Below are positions 15,067 to 22,269 of a stretch of DNA of 22,825 nucleotides, in pieces. Below the pieces are notes generated by a model. That model was not told the origin of the DNA, made no database searches, and saw nothing but the letters and a program-made list of their open reading frames with translations. Each line of letters opens with the position of its first letter. The first letter of the stretch is position 1. The stretch is from an uncultured Clostridia bacterium (lineage in GTDB: Bacteria > Bacillota > Clostridia > TANB77 > CAG-508), in the NCBI GenBank assembly GCA_948560265.1, contig CAOXTD010000008.1, positions 1 through 22,825 of the forward strand, written 5' to 3'. Made by a program: the position numbers and the translations under genes.

Positions 15067-15876
15067 TTACTTGAAAATATAAAAATTCGTAATTAATAAC
15101 ATTATGGCATTTGACATACATAAGAAGAAACCAATTGGCAATTTATTACTTACTTTCATATTCTTTGCTTGTTTGTTGCAAATTTTTTGTACTAACATAT
15201 AAAATACAATCGTTAATAGAGTCATTAGTATACTTAGAAAACTAACTGCTGGATAAGTAAAGGTAAGAACAAACATACAAAGCAATAATATATCTATTGG
15301 ATAACTATTTTTTGCTTTCTTTCTTAAGATAACAGTATCTAATACTACTAAGATGCAAATAATAGCTAAATATATAACATATCTATATATATTAGGGTCT
15401 TTCTCTACTATATAAAGATATACTATATATAGTGCTTCCACAATATATCCAAATAGCAATACAGATTTTTCTATTTGAATTTTTTCTTTATCAATACCTG
15501 CTATAATGAATAAAGTTGCTAAGTATAAAAGTCCAAAAACAAAATAGACCATTGTAGATAACGAACTTTCTAACACATCTAGTTTGATAGATATGGCAAA
15601 CAAAACAAAAACTATACCAGATAAGATTTCTAATAATAAATATCTTGGTCTAATCTTTTGTTTACAGTATCTACATTTCCCTCCTAAACAGATATAACTT
15701 AGAATTGGTATCATATCTAAAAAGGTCAACTTATGATTACAATTTGGGCAAAAGGAACGCTCATGAGTAATATCTTTTTTTAGTGGAATACGATAAACTG
15801 CTAATGTAAAAAAACTACCAAATAAAGTTCCTATGCAAAATAAAGCAATATATACAATTGTATCAATTGTCGTCAT
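15067..15876 (-). CDS. pilD: type IV prepilin peptidase PilD
   Basis: 269-aa polytopic aspartic protease (GspO/TadV family) that cuts prepilin leaders after Gly and usually methylates the new N-terminus. The first membrane helix (7-27) is followed by a cytoplasmic loop with four zinc-type Cys (Cys43, Cys46, Cys68, Cys71 in CPNC and CRYC). FLDMIPILSYICLGGKC (52-68) is a family hallmark. The first catalytic Asp is in AGIDKEK (Asp129). The second lies in YPIDILL (Asp195), where most homologues have GxGD, so the motif is diverged while the Asp is kept. The C-terminus has LPIGFFL. A TTG start 51 nt upstream is rejected: ATG 15876 has GGAG 7 nt upstream, and the longer form would extend into the hairpin region after the pilin gene. 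Confidence 0.93.
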   Translation of the reverse strand: MTTIDTIVYIALFCIGTLFGSFFTLAVYRIPLKKDITHERSFCPNCNHKLTFLDMIPILSYICLGGKCRYCKQKIRPRYLLLEILSGIVFVLFAISIKLDVLESSLSTMVYFVFGLLYLATLFIIAGIDKEKIQIEKSVLLFGYIVEALYIVYLYIVEKDPNIYRYVIYLAIICILVVLDTVILRKKAKNSYPIDILLLCMFVLTFTYPAVSFLSILMTLLTIVFYMLVQKICNKQAKNMKVSNKLPIGFFLCMSNAIMLLITNFYIFK

Positions 15877-15904
15877 TTGTTTTCTCCTGCCTATTTTAGT
15901 GGCT

Positions 15905-15964
15905 GATAAAAGTCGAGGCATATACAATGCTGCATATGCCTTTTTGCTTTTATCTTGATAAAAG
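15905..15964 (-). other. nested hairpin with alternative pairing between pilin gene and pilD
   Basis: An inner 8-bp stem (15916-15923 with 15934-15941, AGGCATAT/ATATGCCT) is enclosed by an 8-bp outer stem (15905-15912 with 15947-15954, GATAAAAG/CTTTTATC). A third GATAAAAG copy at 15957-15964 can pair with the same 15947-15954 arm. The structure begins 7 nt after the pilin stop codon. On the minus strand no U run follows, so it is more likely an mRNA-stabilising or processing hairpin than a full terminator. Confidence 0.65.
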
Positions 15965-15970
15965 TTTAAA

Positions 15971-16405
15971 TTAGTCTCCTGTTGTTGGTGTTGTTACTGC
16001 TTTTACATTTAATCCAGTAGCTGCAGCATAAGATACAGTATAATCAACATCTTTATATGTTAGTGTATATCCTGTAATTGTAAGTGAACCAGCTGTTCCA
16101 GATGCATTAACTTCGCCTTGTGTTTTAACAGTTATATCCTTTGGAAGATCTGCTTCAAAAACTTCTTTTAGTGTTTTACCTTCTGTTGGTGCATAAACTT
16201 CACCATATAAATCACCTAAAGCCATAGAAACAGCTTCTAGAACAATGGCATTATTAGTTTCAGTTTTAGCTTGAGTTGCTCTTCCAAATACTCCATTGTC
16301 TGACATTACGTACATGATAGTAATACCAGCTAAGATTAATAGAACAACAATAGTAACAACTAATGCAACTAAAGTGATACCTCTTTCATTCTTTTGGTTT
16401 CTCAT
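15971..16405 (-). CDS. pilA: type IV prepilin, probable major pilin
   Basis: 144-aa prepilin. The leader MRNQKNERG is cut after Gly9, giving ITLVALVVTIVVLLILAGITIMYVM as the N-terminal helix, the pattern common in clostridial pilins. The soluble domain has a GEVYAPTEGK stretch, a Gly/Thr-rich centre (NASGTAGSLTITGYTLTY) and a YTVSYAAATGLNV strand pair near the C-terminus, followed by a Thr/Pro tail. There are no Cys, so no disulfide-bonded D-loop as in Gram-negative pilins. Mature residue 5 is Ala instead of Glu. I call it major because its composition is more balanced than the neighbours', it has a strong AAAGGAG ribosome site, flanking non-coding structure on both sides, and a stabilising hairpin after it. 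That ranking is inference. It could equally be one of several pilins encoded in the genome. Confidence 0.85.
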   Translation of the reverse strand: MRNQKNERGITLVALVVTIVVLLILAGITIMYVMSDNGVFGRATQAKTETNNAIVLEAVSMALGDLYGEVYAPTEGKTLKEVFEADLPKDITVKTQGEVNASGTAGSLTITGYTLTYKDVDYTVSYAAATGLNVKAVTTPTTGD

Positions 16406-16445
16406 GTTTTTTACTCCTTTCTCTTTAGAATTGTTTTGTTATATT

Positions 16446-16469
16446 TTATATTTATTTAAATAAATATAA
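16446..16469. other. 24-bp perfect A/T palindrome upstream of the major prepilin gene
   Basis: Twelve-base arms made only of A and T (TTATATTTATTT / AAATAAATATAA) lie 40 bp before the prepilin ATG, in the 71-bp gap after the PilP-like gene. It could fold in the transcript as a weak stem limiting read-through, or act as a protein site. No convincing -35/-10 pair is next to it. Confidence 0.5.
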
Positions 16470-16476
16470 CCGAAAA

Positions 16477-16893
16477 TTATTTATGCCCTGTATTATTAAA
16501 GAAAGTTCCTGTTGAATTAGGGTCAGTTGTGGCATTTCCTCCAGCATTATTGCCAGTATTATTTACGCTGCCACCGTTTGGATTTGATGTATTTGTACTT
16601 ATACTTGCAGAAAATGGATCTGGTTTTCCTGGTTTGTAACTATTAGTTTGTTTATATAAAGTAAGGTCTGAACCTTTAATCTCATAAGTTACTTCTACCT
16701 TATTCATTGCTGCAACTTCTTCATTTATTTCATTTTCTACTTCTTGATTTGTTTTATATGCTTCTAATTTATTAGGTACTACTTTGTTTTGTGGTAGAGA
16801 ATCATAAAAGATAACTCCCAAAACAAGTACAATTGCAACACATAATAAAATCATAATACATATTTCTTTAAAAATCGATTTAATTGCTCTCAA
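16477..16893 (-). CDS. single-pass membrane protein resembling PilP of the pilus alignment complex
   Basis: 138 aa: an N-terminal membrane helix (about 10-30), a Glu/Asn-rich stretch (about 45-60), a short predicted strand pair (VEVTYEIKGSDLTLYKQ, about 66-82), then SYKPGKPDPFS (85-95) and an Asn/Gly/Thr-rich disordered tail ending in GHK. The YxPxGxxDPF pattern recalls the motif near the start of the folded part of Gram-negative PilP and GspC. Position directly after pilMN and pilO is also where pilP sits. Against this, true PilP is a lipoprotein that binds the outer-membrane secretin, and no lipobox Cys is present. The start is TTG at 16893 with AAAGGAG 11 nt away; no ATG is available. Confidence is high that it is a gene and moderate for the PilP comparison. 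Confidence 0.72.
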   Translation of the reverse strand: MRAIKSIFKEICIMILLCVAIVLVLGVIFYDSLPQNKVVPNKLEAYKTNQEVENEINEEVAAMNKVEVTYEIKGSDLTLYKQTNSYKPGKPDPFSASISTNTSNPNGGSVNNTGNNAGGNATTDPNSTGTFFNNTGHK

Positions 16894-16931
16894 AACTTGT
16901 GTATCTCCTTTCTAAAAATTTATGCTTATCC

Positions 16932-17621
16932 TTATTGAGCTGTGTTTGTATCCGTAGTTCCTGTTTGGTCTGTTGTATCTGTTGCTTGTTGTGCATCTGG
17001 AGTACTTGTGTCTGTTGATACAGCAGAGGTAGCATTTTCTTGTTTTATTCTAACATTTCTTACTGTAAAAGTAGCTTGTCTACCATTTTCTCCAGAACCT
17101 GGAAGGATTTTAAAGTTTTCTATTCTAAATCCTAATTGACTATCATCTTCAATAGATAATACGAAATTGATAACTGCTATATAGTTACCTGTTACAGTAA
17201 ATAGTAAGTTTTTGCTTTCTTGTTCTCCTGTTTCACCAGCTGTAATATCTAATTTTAGTTCTACTCCTTCACTAGTTGCATGGCTTCCTATTCTAGTCCA
17301 AATGTATTCAATTTTATAAATTTCTTGTTTGCTTGCATTTATTAAATCTTTATCTGAACTGACATGTGCTAACTCTACATATTCGTCTTTAGCACTCATT
17401 AAGCTATCAACACTGCTTTGTAATTCATCTGTTTTTTGAATGTAATCGCTGTGTATTAGTTTTTCTGTTTGTTCTATTTCTTGTGTTAACCTGTCATTTT
17501 CTTCTTGGATTTTTTCTACACTAAGCACTTCAAAGCTTCCTAATGAAATTCCTTTAAATATTGCGAAATATGACAAAGTAATAAGCAATATAATTAAAAG
17601 TATAATTAAAATCTTTTTCAT
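16932..17621 (-). CDS. pilO: type IV pilus alignment protein PilO
   Basis: 229-aa single-pass protein: membrane helix 4-22, a coiled coil (about 37-85, EEIQEENDRLTQEIEQTEKL-type heptads), then a ferredoxin-like PilO domain (about 85-195). The latter contains SHATSEGVELKLDI (112-125), FTVTGNYIAVINFVLSIE (141-158) and FRIENFKILPG (165-175). The C-terminal 30 residues are a Thr/Asp/Gln-rich tail absent from classical PilO. Together with PilN it forms the extracytoplasmic bridge that aligns the pilus machinery. The ATG overlaps the pilMN stop (ATGA, 4 bp), so translation is probably coupled, which suits equal amounts of the two partners. Confidence 0.88.
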   Translation of the reverse strand: MKKILIILLIILLITLSYFAIFKGISLGSFEVLSVEKIQEENDRLTQEIEQTEKLIHSDYIQKTDELQSSVDSLMSAKDEYVELAHVSSDKDLINASKQEIYKIEYIWTRIGSHATSEGVELKLDITAGETGEQESKNLLFTVTGNYIAVINFVLSIEDDSQLGFRIENFKILPGSGENGRQATFTVRNVRIKQENATSAVSTDTSTPDAQQATDTTDQTGTTDTNTAQ

Positions 17622-19261
17622 GGCAAATCTCCTTCTATTACAATTTGAACAACGTTACCTTGCTTTGTTCCTGATGATGAAACAATTGTATCTGGTGCTA
17701 AAATTCCTTGTGTCTTTAAAATTGCTTTAAAAATACCTAGTTGTTCATATTTTTCTGATTGTGCATTAATTACTACATGTCTTGAATTCGAATTGTCAAT
17801 AGAAGTAACTTGTACTCCTTGTGGCATTGCAAACATAATTTGGCTTAGTAAGTTTGGTATCGTTTTCTTGCTTTTGCTTTTTTCAGCCGCTTGTTCACTA
17901 ATGTTTTTTAAATTATCTGATAATTGTTTGTATTCATTTGTTTTTTGACTTATTTTACTTATATCTCCATCTACCGCTGCTATTTGCATTTGTGTATCCA
18001 TTTTGACTGCTGAGACTTCATCATTTTTTGCTTTTATTTGATGTCCAATGAAAATAGAAAATGCTGAGTAAATAATTGTTAGTGCAAGTATTCCTCCTCC
18101 TACTCTAAGCATCCATCTTTCTACTCCATCTAGTTTTTCTCCTAAATTAAATCTAAATAATCCTGATAAGTTGATGCTTTTTCCTAACACATCTCCCTTT
18201 TTCTTTTTGCCATCTGAAGATTCTGATTTAGAAAATATTTCTCCTAGGTCATCTTTCCAATCTCTCTTCTTAAAGTTCATATCTTTTAAGCCATAACCTA
18301 GGCCTTGTAATGCTAATGCAATAGCTGAATTCACTTCAATATAGTCTTTCATATTGATTTTGATACTATCTTTTAAGAAATATGGTTTCATAATTTCACA
18401 TTTTTCCGTTTGGAAAAATTCTTGGAAATATAAATCAATATTATTTACAACTGATAATGTACCAGTAATATAAATCTTGTTTACTTTGATTGTTTGTACT
18501 GCTAAATTTTCTTGTACTTTTGTTGCTATTTTATATAAAGTAGGCATAATGTCATCTAAATATTCGTTTTCTTCATCTTGTAATTCTTTTCCTTCCATTG
18601 TATAAATAGTACTATTTTTGCATATTTCATATGCTTTAGAATATGAATTTTCTTTTGCGTTAATACTATCTAGTACTGTCTTTGCGCCTTCTTCAATTGT
18701 TTCTACATTATAAATTTTTTGATCTACAATTGTTGTAATAGTAGTCTTTTCTTGCATATTAATAATAACTACATTTTCTTTTTCTTTTAGGTTTGCTACA
18801 TTTGCAATTGTAATTCCTATTGGTGAAATGGTTGTTGCTTTATATTCACCAAGTGATTGTTCTAATGTATTAATACTATTTTTATTTGATGATACATGAA
18901 TTACTTTAACTTTTTCTTTATCTTCTACACTATTTGCTAAAGCATATCTTGTTTCAAAAGCATTTCTATTAACATTTTTTTCTGCGCACATAGCTTCAAA
19001 TTCTGTGCCAATTGCTTTTCTTAAATCATTTTTATTTAACAAGCTAAACATATAAAGATAATCATAAACTTCTTCTGATAAATTAACACTAATTGGTACT
19101 TTAAAGCTAACTGTATCTGCTATAATTTGTCTAATAGCATCTCCTAATCTATCATAGAATTTTATTCCAAACGATTCTATTCTTAAGATGTCACGATCTT
19201 TTGACACTTTTGCATATTTAATTAAATTTGATTCAATATATAATCCTAAACAGCTTGCCAT
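17618..19261 (-). CDS. pilMN: PilM-PilN fusion protein of the type IV pilus alignment complex
   Basis: 547 aa joining two proteins that are separate in most Gram-negative bacteria. Residues 1 to about 325 are a PilM actin-like ATP-binding domain (start MASCLGLYIESNLIKYAKVS, SVNLSEEVYDYLYM near 58-71, INMQEKTTITTIVDQ near 167-181, IYITGTLSVV near 263-272, EVNSAIALALQGLGYG near 309-324). A Lys-rich linker (330-360) and INLSGLFRFNLGEK (363-376), comparable to the PilN N-terminal INLLP peptide that docks on PilM, lead to a membrane helix (387-406). A coiled coil (about 410-465) and a PilN-type outside domain (466-547, IPNLLSQIMFAMPQGVQVTSI) follow. A PilMN fusion has been reported in the Clostridioides difficile pilus cluster. 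First gene of the operon, with GAAGGAG before ATG 19261; it overlaps pilO by 4 bp. Confidence 0.92.
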   Translation of the reverse strand: MASCLGLYIESNLIKYAKVSKDRDILRIESFGIKFYDRLGDAIRQIIADTVSFKVPISVNLSEEVYDYLYMFSLLNKNDLRKAIGTEFEAMCAEKNVNRNAFETRYALANSVEDKEKVKVIHVSSNKNSINTLEQSLGEYKATTISPIGITIANVANLKEKENVVIINMQEKTTITTIVDQKIYNVETIEEGAKTVLDSINAKENSYSKAYEICKNSTIYTMEGKELQDEENEYLDDIMPTLYKIATKVQENLAVQTIKVNKIYITGTLSVVNNIDLYFQEFFQTEKCEIMKPYFLKDSIKINMKDYIEVNSAIALALQGLGYGLKDMNFKKRDWKDDLGEIFSKSESSDGKKKKGDVLGKSINLSGLFRFNLGEKLDGVERWMLRVGGGILALTIIYSAFSIFIGHQIKAKNDEVSAVKMDTQMQIAAVDGDISKISQKTNEYKQLSDNLKNISEQAAEKSKSKKTIPNLLSQIMFAMPQGVQVTSIDNSNSRHVVINAQSEKYEQLGIFKAILKTQGILAPDTIVSSSGTKQGNVVQIVIEGDLP

Positions 19262-19383
19262 CTTTTTCTCCTTCGTTGAAAATAAAATTTTCTACTCTTA
19301 GATTTTACAAAAAAACAACAAAAATACTTGAATTTTTTGTATTTTTTTACAAAATATAACCTTTTTCATATTTTTATGTATTT

Positions 19384-19411
19384 ATTTTATCTGTTTATAG
19401 TGAAAAGTCAA
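19384..19411 (-). promoter_or_regulatory. candidate promoter of the pilus operon
   Basis: Minus strand TTGACT (5/6) at 19411-19406, a 16-bp spacer, then TAAAAT (5/6) at 19389-19384. This would give a leader of about 115 nt. The leader holds a 7-bp TTTTGTA/TACAAAA stem (19335-19354) and shows no c-di-GMP riboswitch core. A second perfect TTGACA at 19522-19517 lacks a good -10 at normal spacing. Confidence 0.5.
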
Positions 19412-19437
19412 TATCATTTTCCTTTTTTTAACATAAA

Positions 19438-19470
19438 TGTAATATTGTTGTAATATTGTTGTAATATTGT
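19438..19470. repeat. three exact tandem copies of an 11-bp site upstream of the pilus operon
   Basis: TGTAATATTGT is repeated three times with an exact 11-bp period (ACAATATTACA on the transcribed strand). One helical turn separates the copies, so a protein could contact all three on the same face. The array lies about 27 bp upstream of the candidate -35, a position typical for an activator. The core AATATT is self-complementary. Confidence 0.85.
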
Positions 19471-19498
19471 TCCAGTTGTAACACATTGCATTTTATTT

Positions 19499-19523
19499 AT
19501 TGTCGAAATTTAATTTTGTCAAT
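19499..19523. promoter_or_regulatory. pair of Spo0A-box-like sites upstream of the pilus operon
   Basis: ATTGTCGAA (19499-19507) and TTTGTCAAT (19515-19523) each match the Spo0A box TTTGTCRAA at 8 of 9 positions, in the same orientation, 16 bp apart. The first contains the complete TGTCGAA core. Such matches occur by chance in AT-rich DNA, and no experimental link is implied. Confidence 0.35.
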
Positions 19524-19538
19524 TAAAGTTTTAAAATA

Positions 19539-19587
19539 AAAATAAGAGAGATTAATAAAAATGTTTATTATTAATCTCTCTTATTTT
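19539..19587 (-). terminator. terminator of the ppa-TPR-uppP operon
   Basis: Perfect 19-bp stem (19539-19557 with 19569-19587) and 11-nt loop, with a T-rich tail on the minus strand. It begins 13 bp after the uppP stop codon and separates it from the pilus control region. Confidence 0.9.
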
Positions 19588-19600
19588 ATTATTTTAATTA

Positions 19601-20407
19601 TTATCCTTTTATAAAGAACATTGCTATAATTACAATTCCTAATATAACACGATAAATAGCAAATCCTTTGAAGCTACCTTTTTTCAAATAATTTAATAAA
19701 AATTTGATTACAAAAATTCCAACAATAAAACTAGCAATTACCCCAATAAAAAATGGTAAATTGAATATGAAATCTTTTGCTTTAAAAGCAGTGGCTGCAA
19801 GTACAATTGGAGCTGAAAGCATAAAAGAGTATTTGGCTGCTGACTCTCTTTTTACCCCCATTGCTCTTGCTGTCGTCATAGTAACACCTGACCTAGAAAC
19901 ACCTGGTATAAAAGCCAATGCTTGTGATAATCCTATTAAAAAAGTTTGTTTCAAGGTCATATTCTCATAGTCTATTATTTTCTTTGCTTTTTGGTCAACA
20001 ATGTATAAAATAATTCCCATTACAATTAAGGCAATAGCGATAATCAATGGCTTTGTTAAAGCATCCTCTAAAAATTTGTCTAATATAAATCCTATAATTC
20101 CACCTGGAATGGTAGCAAGTACAATGTACCAAAACATTCTACCTTCTGTTGACTTCTTCTTGTTGACTACTTGCTCATACCCACCTTTGATAAGTCCAAG
20201 CCAATCTTTGAAAAAGAAAATGGCAATTGCTAATAAAGTGCCAAAATGAAGTGCTACATCAAATCCCTTAAAAGCTTCTTCAAATCCTGGTTCATTAATC
20301 CAGCCAAACATCCATGGAATGATATTTAAATGTGCTGAGCTAGAAATAGGTAATAATTCTGTTAATCCTTGTACTATTCCTAAAATCAACGCTTGATATA
20401 CTTGCAT
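19601..20407 (-). CDS. uppP: undecaprenyl-diphosphatase (UppP/BacA)
   Basis: 268-aa polytopic membrane enzyme that hydrolyses undecaprenyl pyrophosphate to the monophosphate, recycling the lipid carrier for peptidoglycan and other surface polymers; overproduction of this family gives bacitracin resistance. Both family signatures are present: GIVQGLTELLPISSSAHL (10-27) and PGVSRSGVTMTTARAMG (168-184), the latter with the catalytic Ser and Arg. About eight hydrophobic segments are visible, including 54-66, 93-108, 120-136, 205-224 and 230-242. Start ATG 20407 has AAGGAGG. The gene follows the TPR protein gene by 12 bp and is last in its operon. Confidence 0.96.
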   Translation of the reverse strand: MQVYQALILGIVQGLTELLPISSSAHLNIIPWMFGWINEPGFEEAFKGFDVALHFGTLLAIAIFFFKDWLGLIKGGYEQVVNKKKSTEGRMFWYIVLATIPGGIIGFILDKFLEDALTKPLIIAIALIVMGIILYIVDQKAKKIIDYENMTLKQTFLIGLSQALAFIPGVSRSGVTMTTARAMGVKRESAAKYSFMLSAPIVLAATAFKAKDFIFNLPFFIGVIASFIVGIFVIKFLLNYLKKGSFKGFAIYRVILGIVIIAMFFIKG

Positions 20408-20419
20408 CTGTTTTCCTCC

Positions 20420-21697
20420 TTAATCTTGTTCTTGTTCTTTTTGTTCCTTTTCTTGTATCTTTTGTTTTTCTTTTTTATTTCTAATTCTCATTAAATCTTC
20501 ATTGCTTAAATTTTCCATTAGTAAGTTTGTTTTAAATAAATGTCTAAATACTTTCTTTTCTTTAGAAACTATCTTTTTCTTTCCTTCTTTTTCTTCTACA
20601 ATCTGTTTCATCTCTTGATCAGTCTCTTTTTTTACTTCTTCTATTTCTTGTTTTTCTATTTTTTCTGGTTTTGGAATCTCTTGACGAATTGGTATAAAAA
20701 TAGGATCTTTTTGTAGTTGCTTGTAATTTGTAGAATCTAAGTTCACTGCTACTTTCATGTAGTTAACTGCTTTATCCTCGTCACCTTTTAGCATTGCAAT
20801 TTTAGAAAGATAATAATAGGATCCTGCTTCTGTTTCTTCTGATTGAATTCCCTGCATAAAATATTTTTCTGCTTCCTCTAAATCTCCATATGCTAAAGCA
20901 ATTTGTCCTAAACTCAACTTAGCATGAAAACTCATGCTGTTAATTTCTGCTGCCTTTTCATAGCATTCTTTCGCACGACTAAAATCATTGCACATTGTAT
21001 ACACCATACCTAAGCTATAATATAAATCATAATTGCCTGGATGATAGCGAAGTGCTGTCATATAAAGAGATGCTGCTTCTTTGTACTTTTCTTCTTCAAA
21101 ATAAATGTCTCCTAATAAGTTAGTTGCATTTTCATTTTCTGGTTTATGTCTCAAAATATCTTGTAGAACTTCTATTGCCTGTTCATTTTGTTTGTTTTTG
21201 TTCATAACAGCTGCTAAGCAATATGCTGTCTCTAAATCATTACGGTTTAATTCTGTTACTTTTCTATATTCAGTAACAGCTGCATCATAATTTTCTTCTT
21301 TTTCATAACATTCAGCCATAAATCTGTGAGCAACTTGACTATTTGGATTTTTATTTAAGAAATTAGCCATTCTTGTTTTAGCTTTTTCTTGTTGTCCTTT
21401 ACTTACTAATATTTTGGCTATCATTAGGTGAAAGAATTCTGGAAAATTCATCTTTCTAAAATACTCTAGCCATAATACCCAAAGTGGAATAAGAACTGCT
21501 AAAAAGTATATGAAAACTTTAAAAAATGCATTTAAAGTGGTTGGCAAGAATAGCTCTACAAAATTAATTGCAATTCCTACAAATTCTAGAATAAGTATAA
21601 TAATATAACTAGTATCATTTTTATGAATCAATTTCATAAAAATGACTGTAAAAAGGGCAATTGCTATTAAATTAAAAAATATTTTTTCAACAATCAT
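20420..21697 (-). CDS. membrane-anchored tetratricopeptide-repeat protein
   Basis: 425 aa. Three N-terminal hydrophobic helices (about 5-22, 31-50, 60-77) anchor a TPR domain with about seven repeats between residues 98 and 330. These show the usual pattern of paired helices, e.g. AHRFMAECYEKEENYDAAVTEY-like and NATNLLGDIYFEEEKYKEAASLY-like units (near 115-136 and 190-212). The last 85 residues are an extremely Lys/Glu-rich tail (about 345-425) ending in KEQEQD, which is unusual in its charge density. Function unknown: TPR arrays bind partner proteins, and the genomic setting (between pyrophosphatase and UppP) suggests an envelope scaffold, but that is inference. Which face of the membrane the TPRs occupy is undecided. 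It starts 35 bp after ppa. Confidence 0.88.
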   Translation of the reverse strand: MIVEKIFFNLIAIALFTVIFMKLIHKNDTSYIIILILEFVGIAINFVELFLPTTLNAFFKVFIYFLAVLIPLWVLWLEYFRKMNFPEFFHLMIAKILVSKGQQEKAKTRMANFLNKNPNSQVAHRFMAECYEKEENYDAAVTEYRKVTELNRNDLETAYCLAAVMNKNKQNEQAIEVLQDILRHKPENENATNLLGDIYFEEEKYKEAASLYMTALRYHPGNYDLYYSLGMVYTMCNDFSRAKECYEKAAEINSMSFHAKLSLGQIALAYGDLEEAEKYFMQGIQSEETEAGSYYYLSKIAMLKGDEDKAVNYMKVAVNLDSTNYKQLQKDPIFIPIRQEIPKPEKIEKQEIEEVKKETDQEMKQIVEEKEGKKKIVSKEKKVFRHLFKTNLLMENLSNEDLMRIRNKKEKQKIQEKEQKEQEQD

Positions 21698-21732
21698 TTA
21701 GTTTCCTTCTTTTCTTCGTTTGCTTTTTCATT

Positions 21733-22269
21733 TCATACTATATTTGCTGCTATTTCTTCATATTGATTCATACATTTTTCAATAATTTCTTCTGCTTCCT
21801 TTCTGCCTAACATTTGGTCTACCGAAGTTTGTTTTCCTTCTAATTGTTTATATACTTCAAAGAAATGCTTAATTTCCGAAGAAATTTGCATTGGTACTTC
21901 ACTAATATCTTGATAACAATTCAAAAAAGGATCTTGTTTGCAAATGGCGATAACCTTTTCATCATTTTCATTGTTGTCAGTCATAATTAATACTCCAATA
22001 GGATAGCATTCTACTAAAGTAAGTGGTGTAATTTCTTCTTGGCATAGCACTAATACATCTAATGGATCATGGTCATCCGCATAAGTTCTAGGAATAAAAC
22101 CATAATTGGCAGGATAATGTGTTGACGTATATAATACACGATCTAATCTTAGCATTCCTGTTTCTTTGTCTAATTCATATTTATTTCTTCCATTTTTGCT
22201 AATTTCAATAACTGAAATGAAATCATCTTTTTTAATTCTTTCTTCTGGAATATCATGCCATATATTCAT
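21733..22269 (-). CDS. ppa: inorganic pyrophosphatase, family I
   Basis: 178-aa soluble enzyme that splits pyrophosphate and pulls biosynthetic reactions forward. Family I signature DHDPLDV (66-72) with the Mg-binding Asp residues; YPANYGFIPRTYADD (52-66) and the substrate-binding IEISKNGRNKYELD stretch (21-34) are typical. The length matches bacterial family I enzymes (about 175 aa). It is not the family II (PpaC, DHH) type found in many Firmicutes, which is worth noting. ATG 22269 overlaps the preceding stop codon (ATGA, 4 bp), so it is translationally coupled to the 76-aa gene. Confidence 0.95.
   Translation of the reverse strand: MNIWHDIPEERIKKDDFISVIEISKNGRNKYELDKETGMLRLDRVLYTSTHYPANYGFIPRTYADDHDPLDVLVLCQEEITPLTLVECYPIGVLIMTDNNENDEKVIAICKQDPFLNCYQDISEVPMQISSEIKHFFEVYKQLEGKQTSVDQMLGRKEAEEIIEKCMNQYEEIAANIV

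Noticed and set aside
15877..15927. TTG start extending pilD by 17 residues
   Set aside because: It would run into the intergenic hairpin and swallow the ribosome site of ATG 15876; the extra residues do not look like PilD.
19262..19440. c-di-GMP or other riboswitch in the pilus leader
   Set aside because: C. difficile controls pili this way, so I looked, but the leader is almost pure A and T with only one 7-bp stem and no conserved aptamer core.
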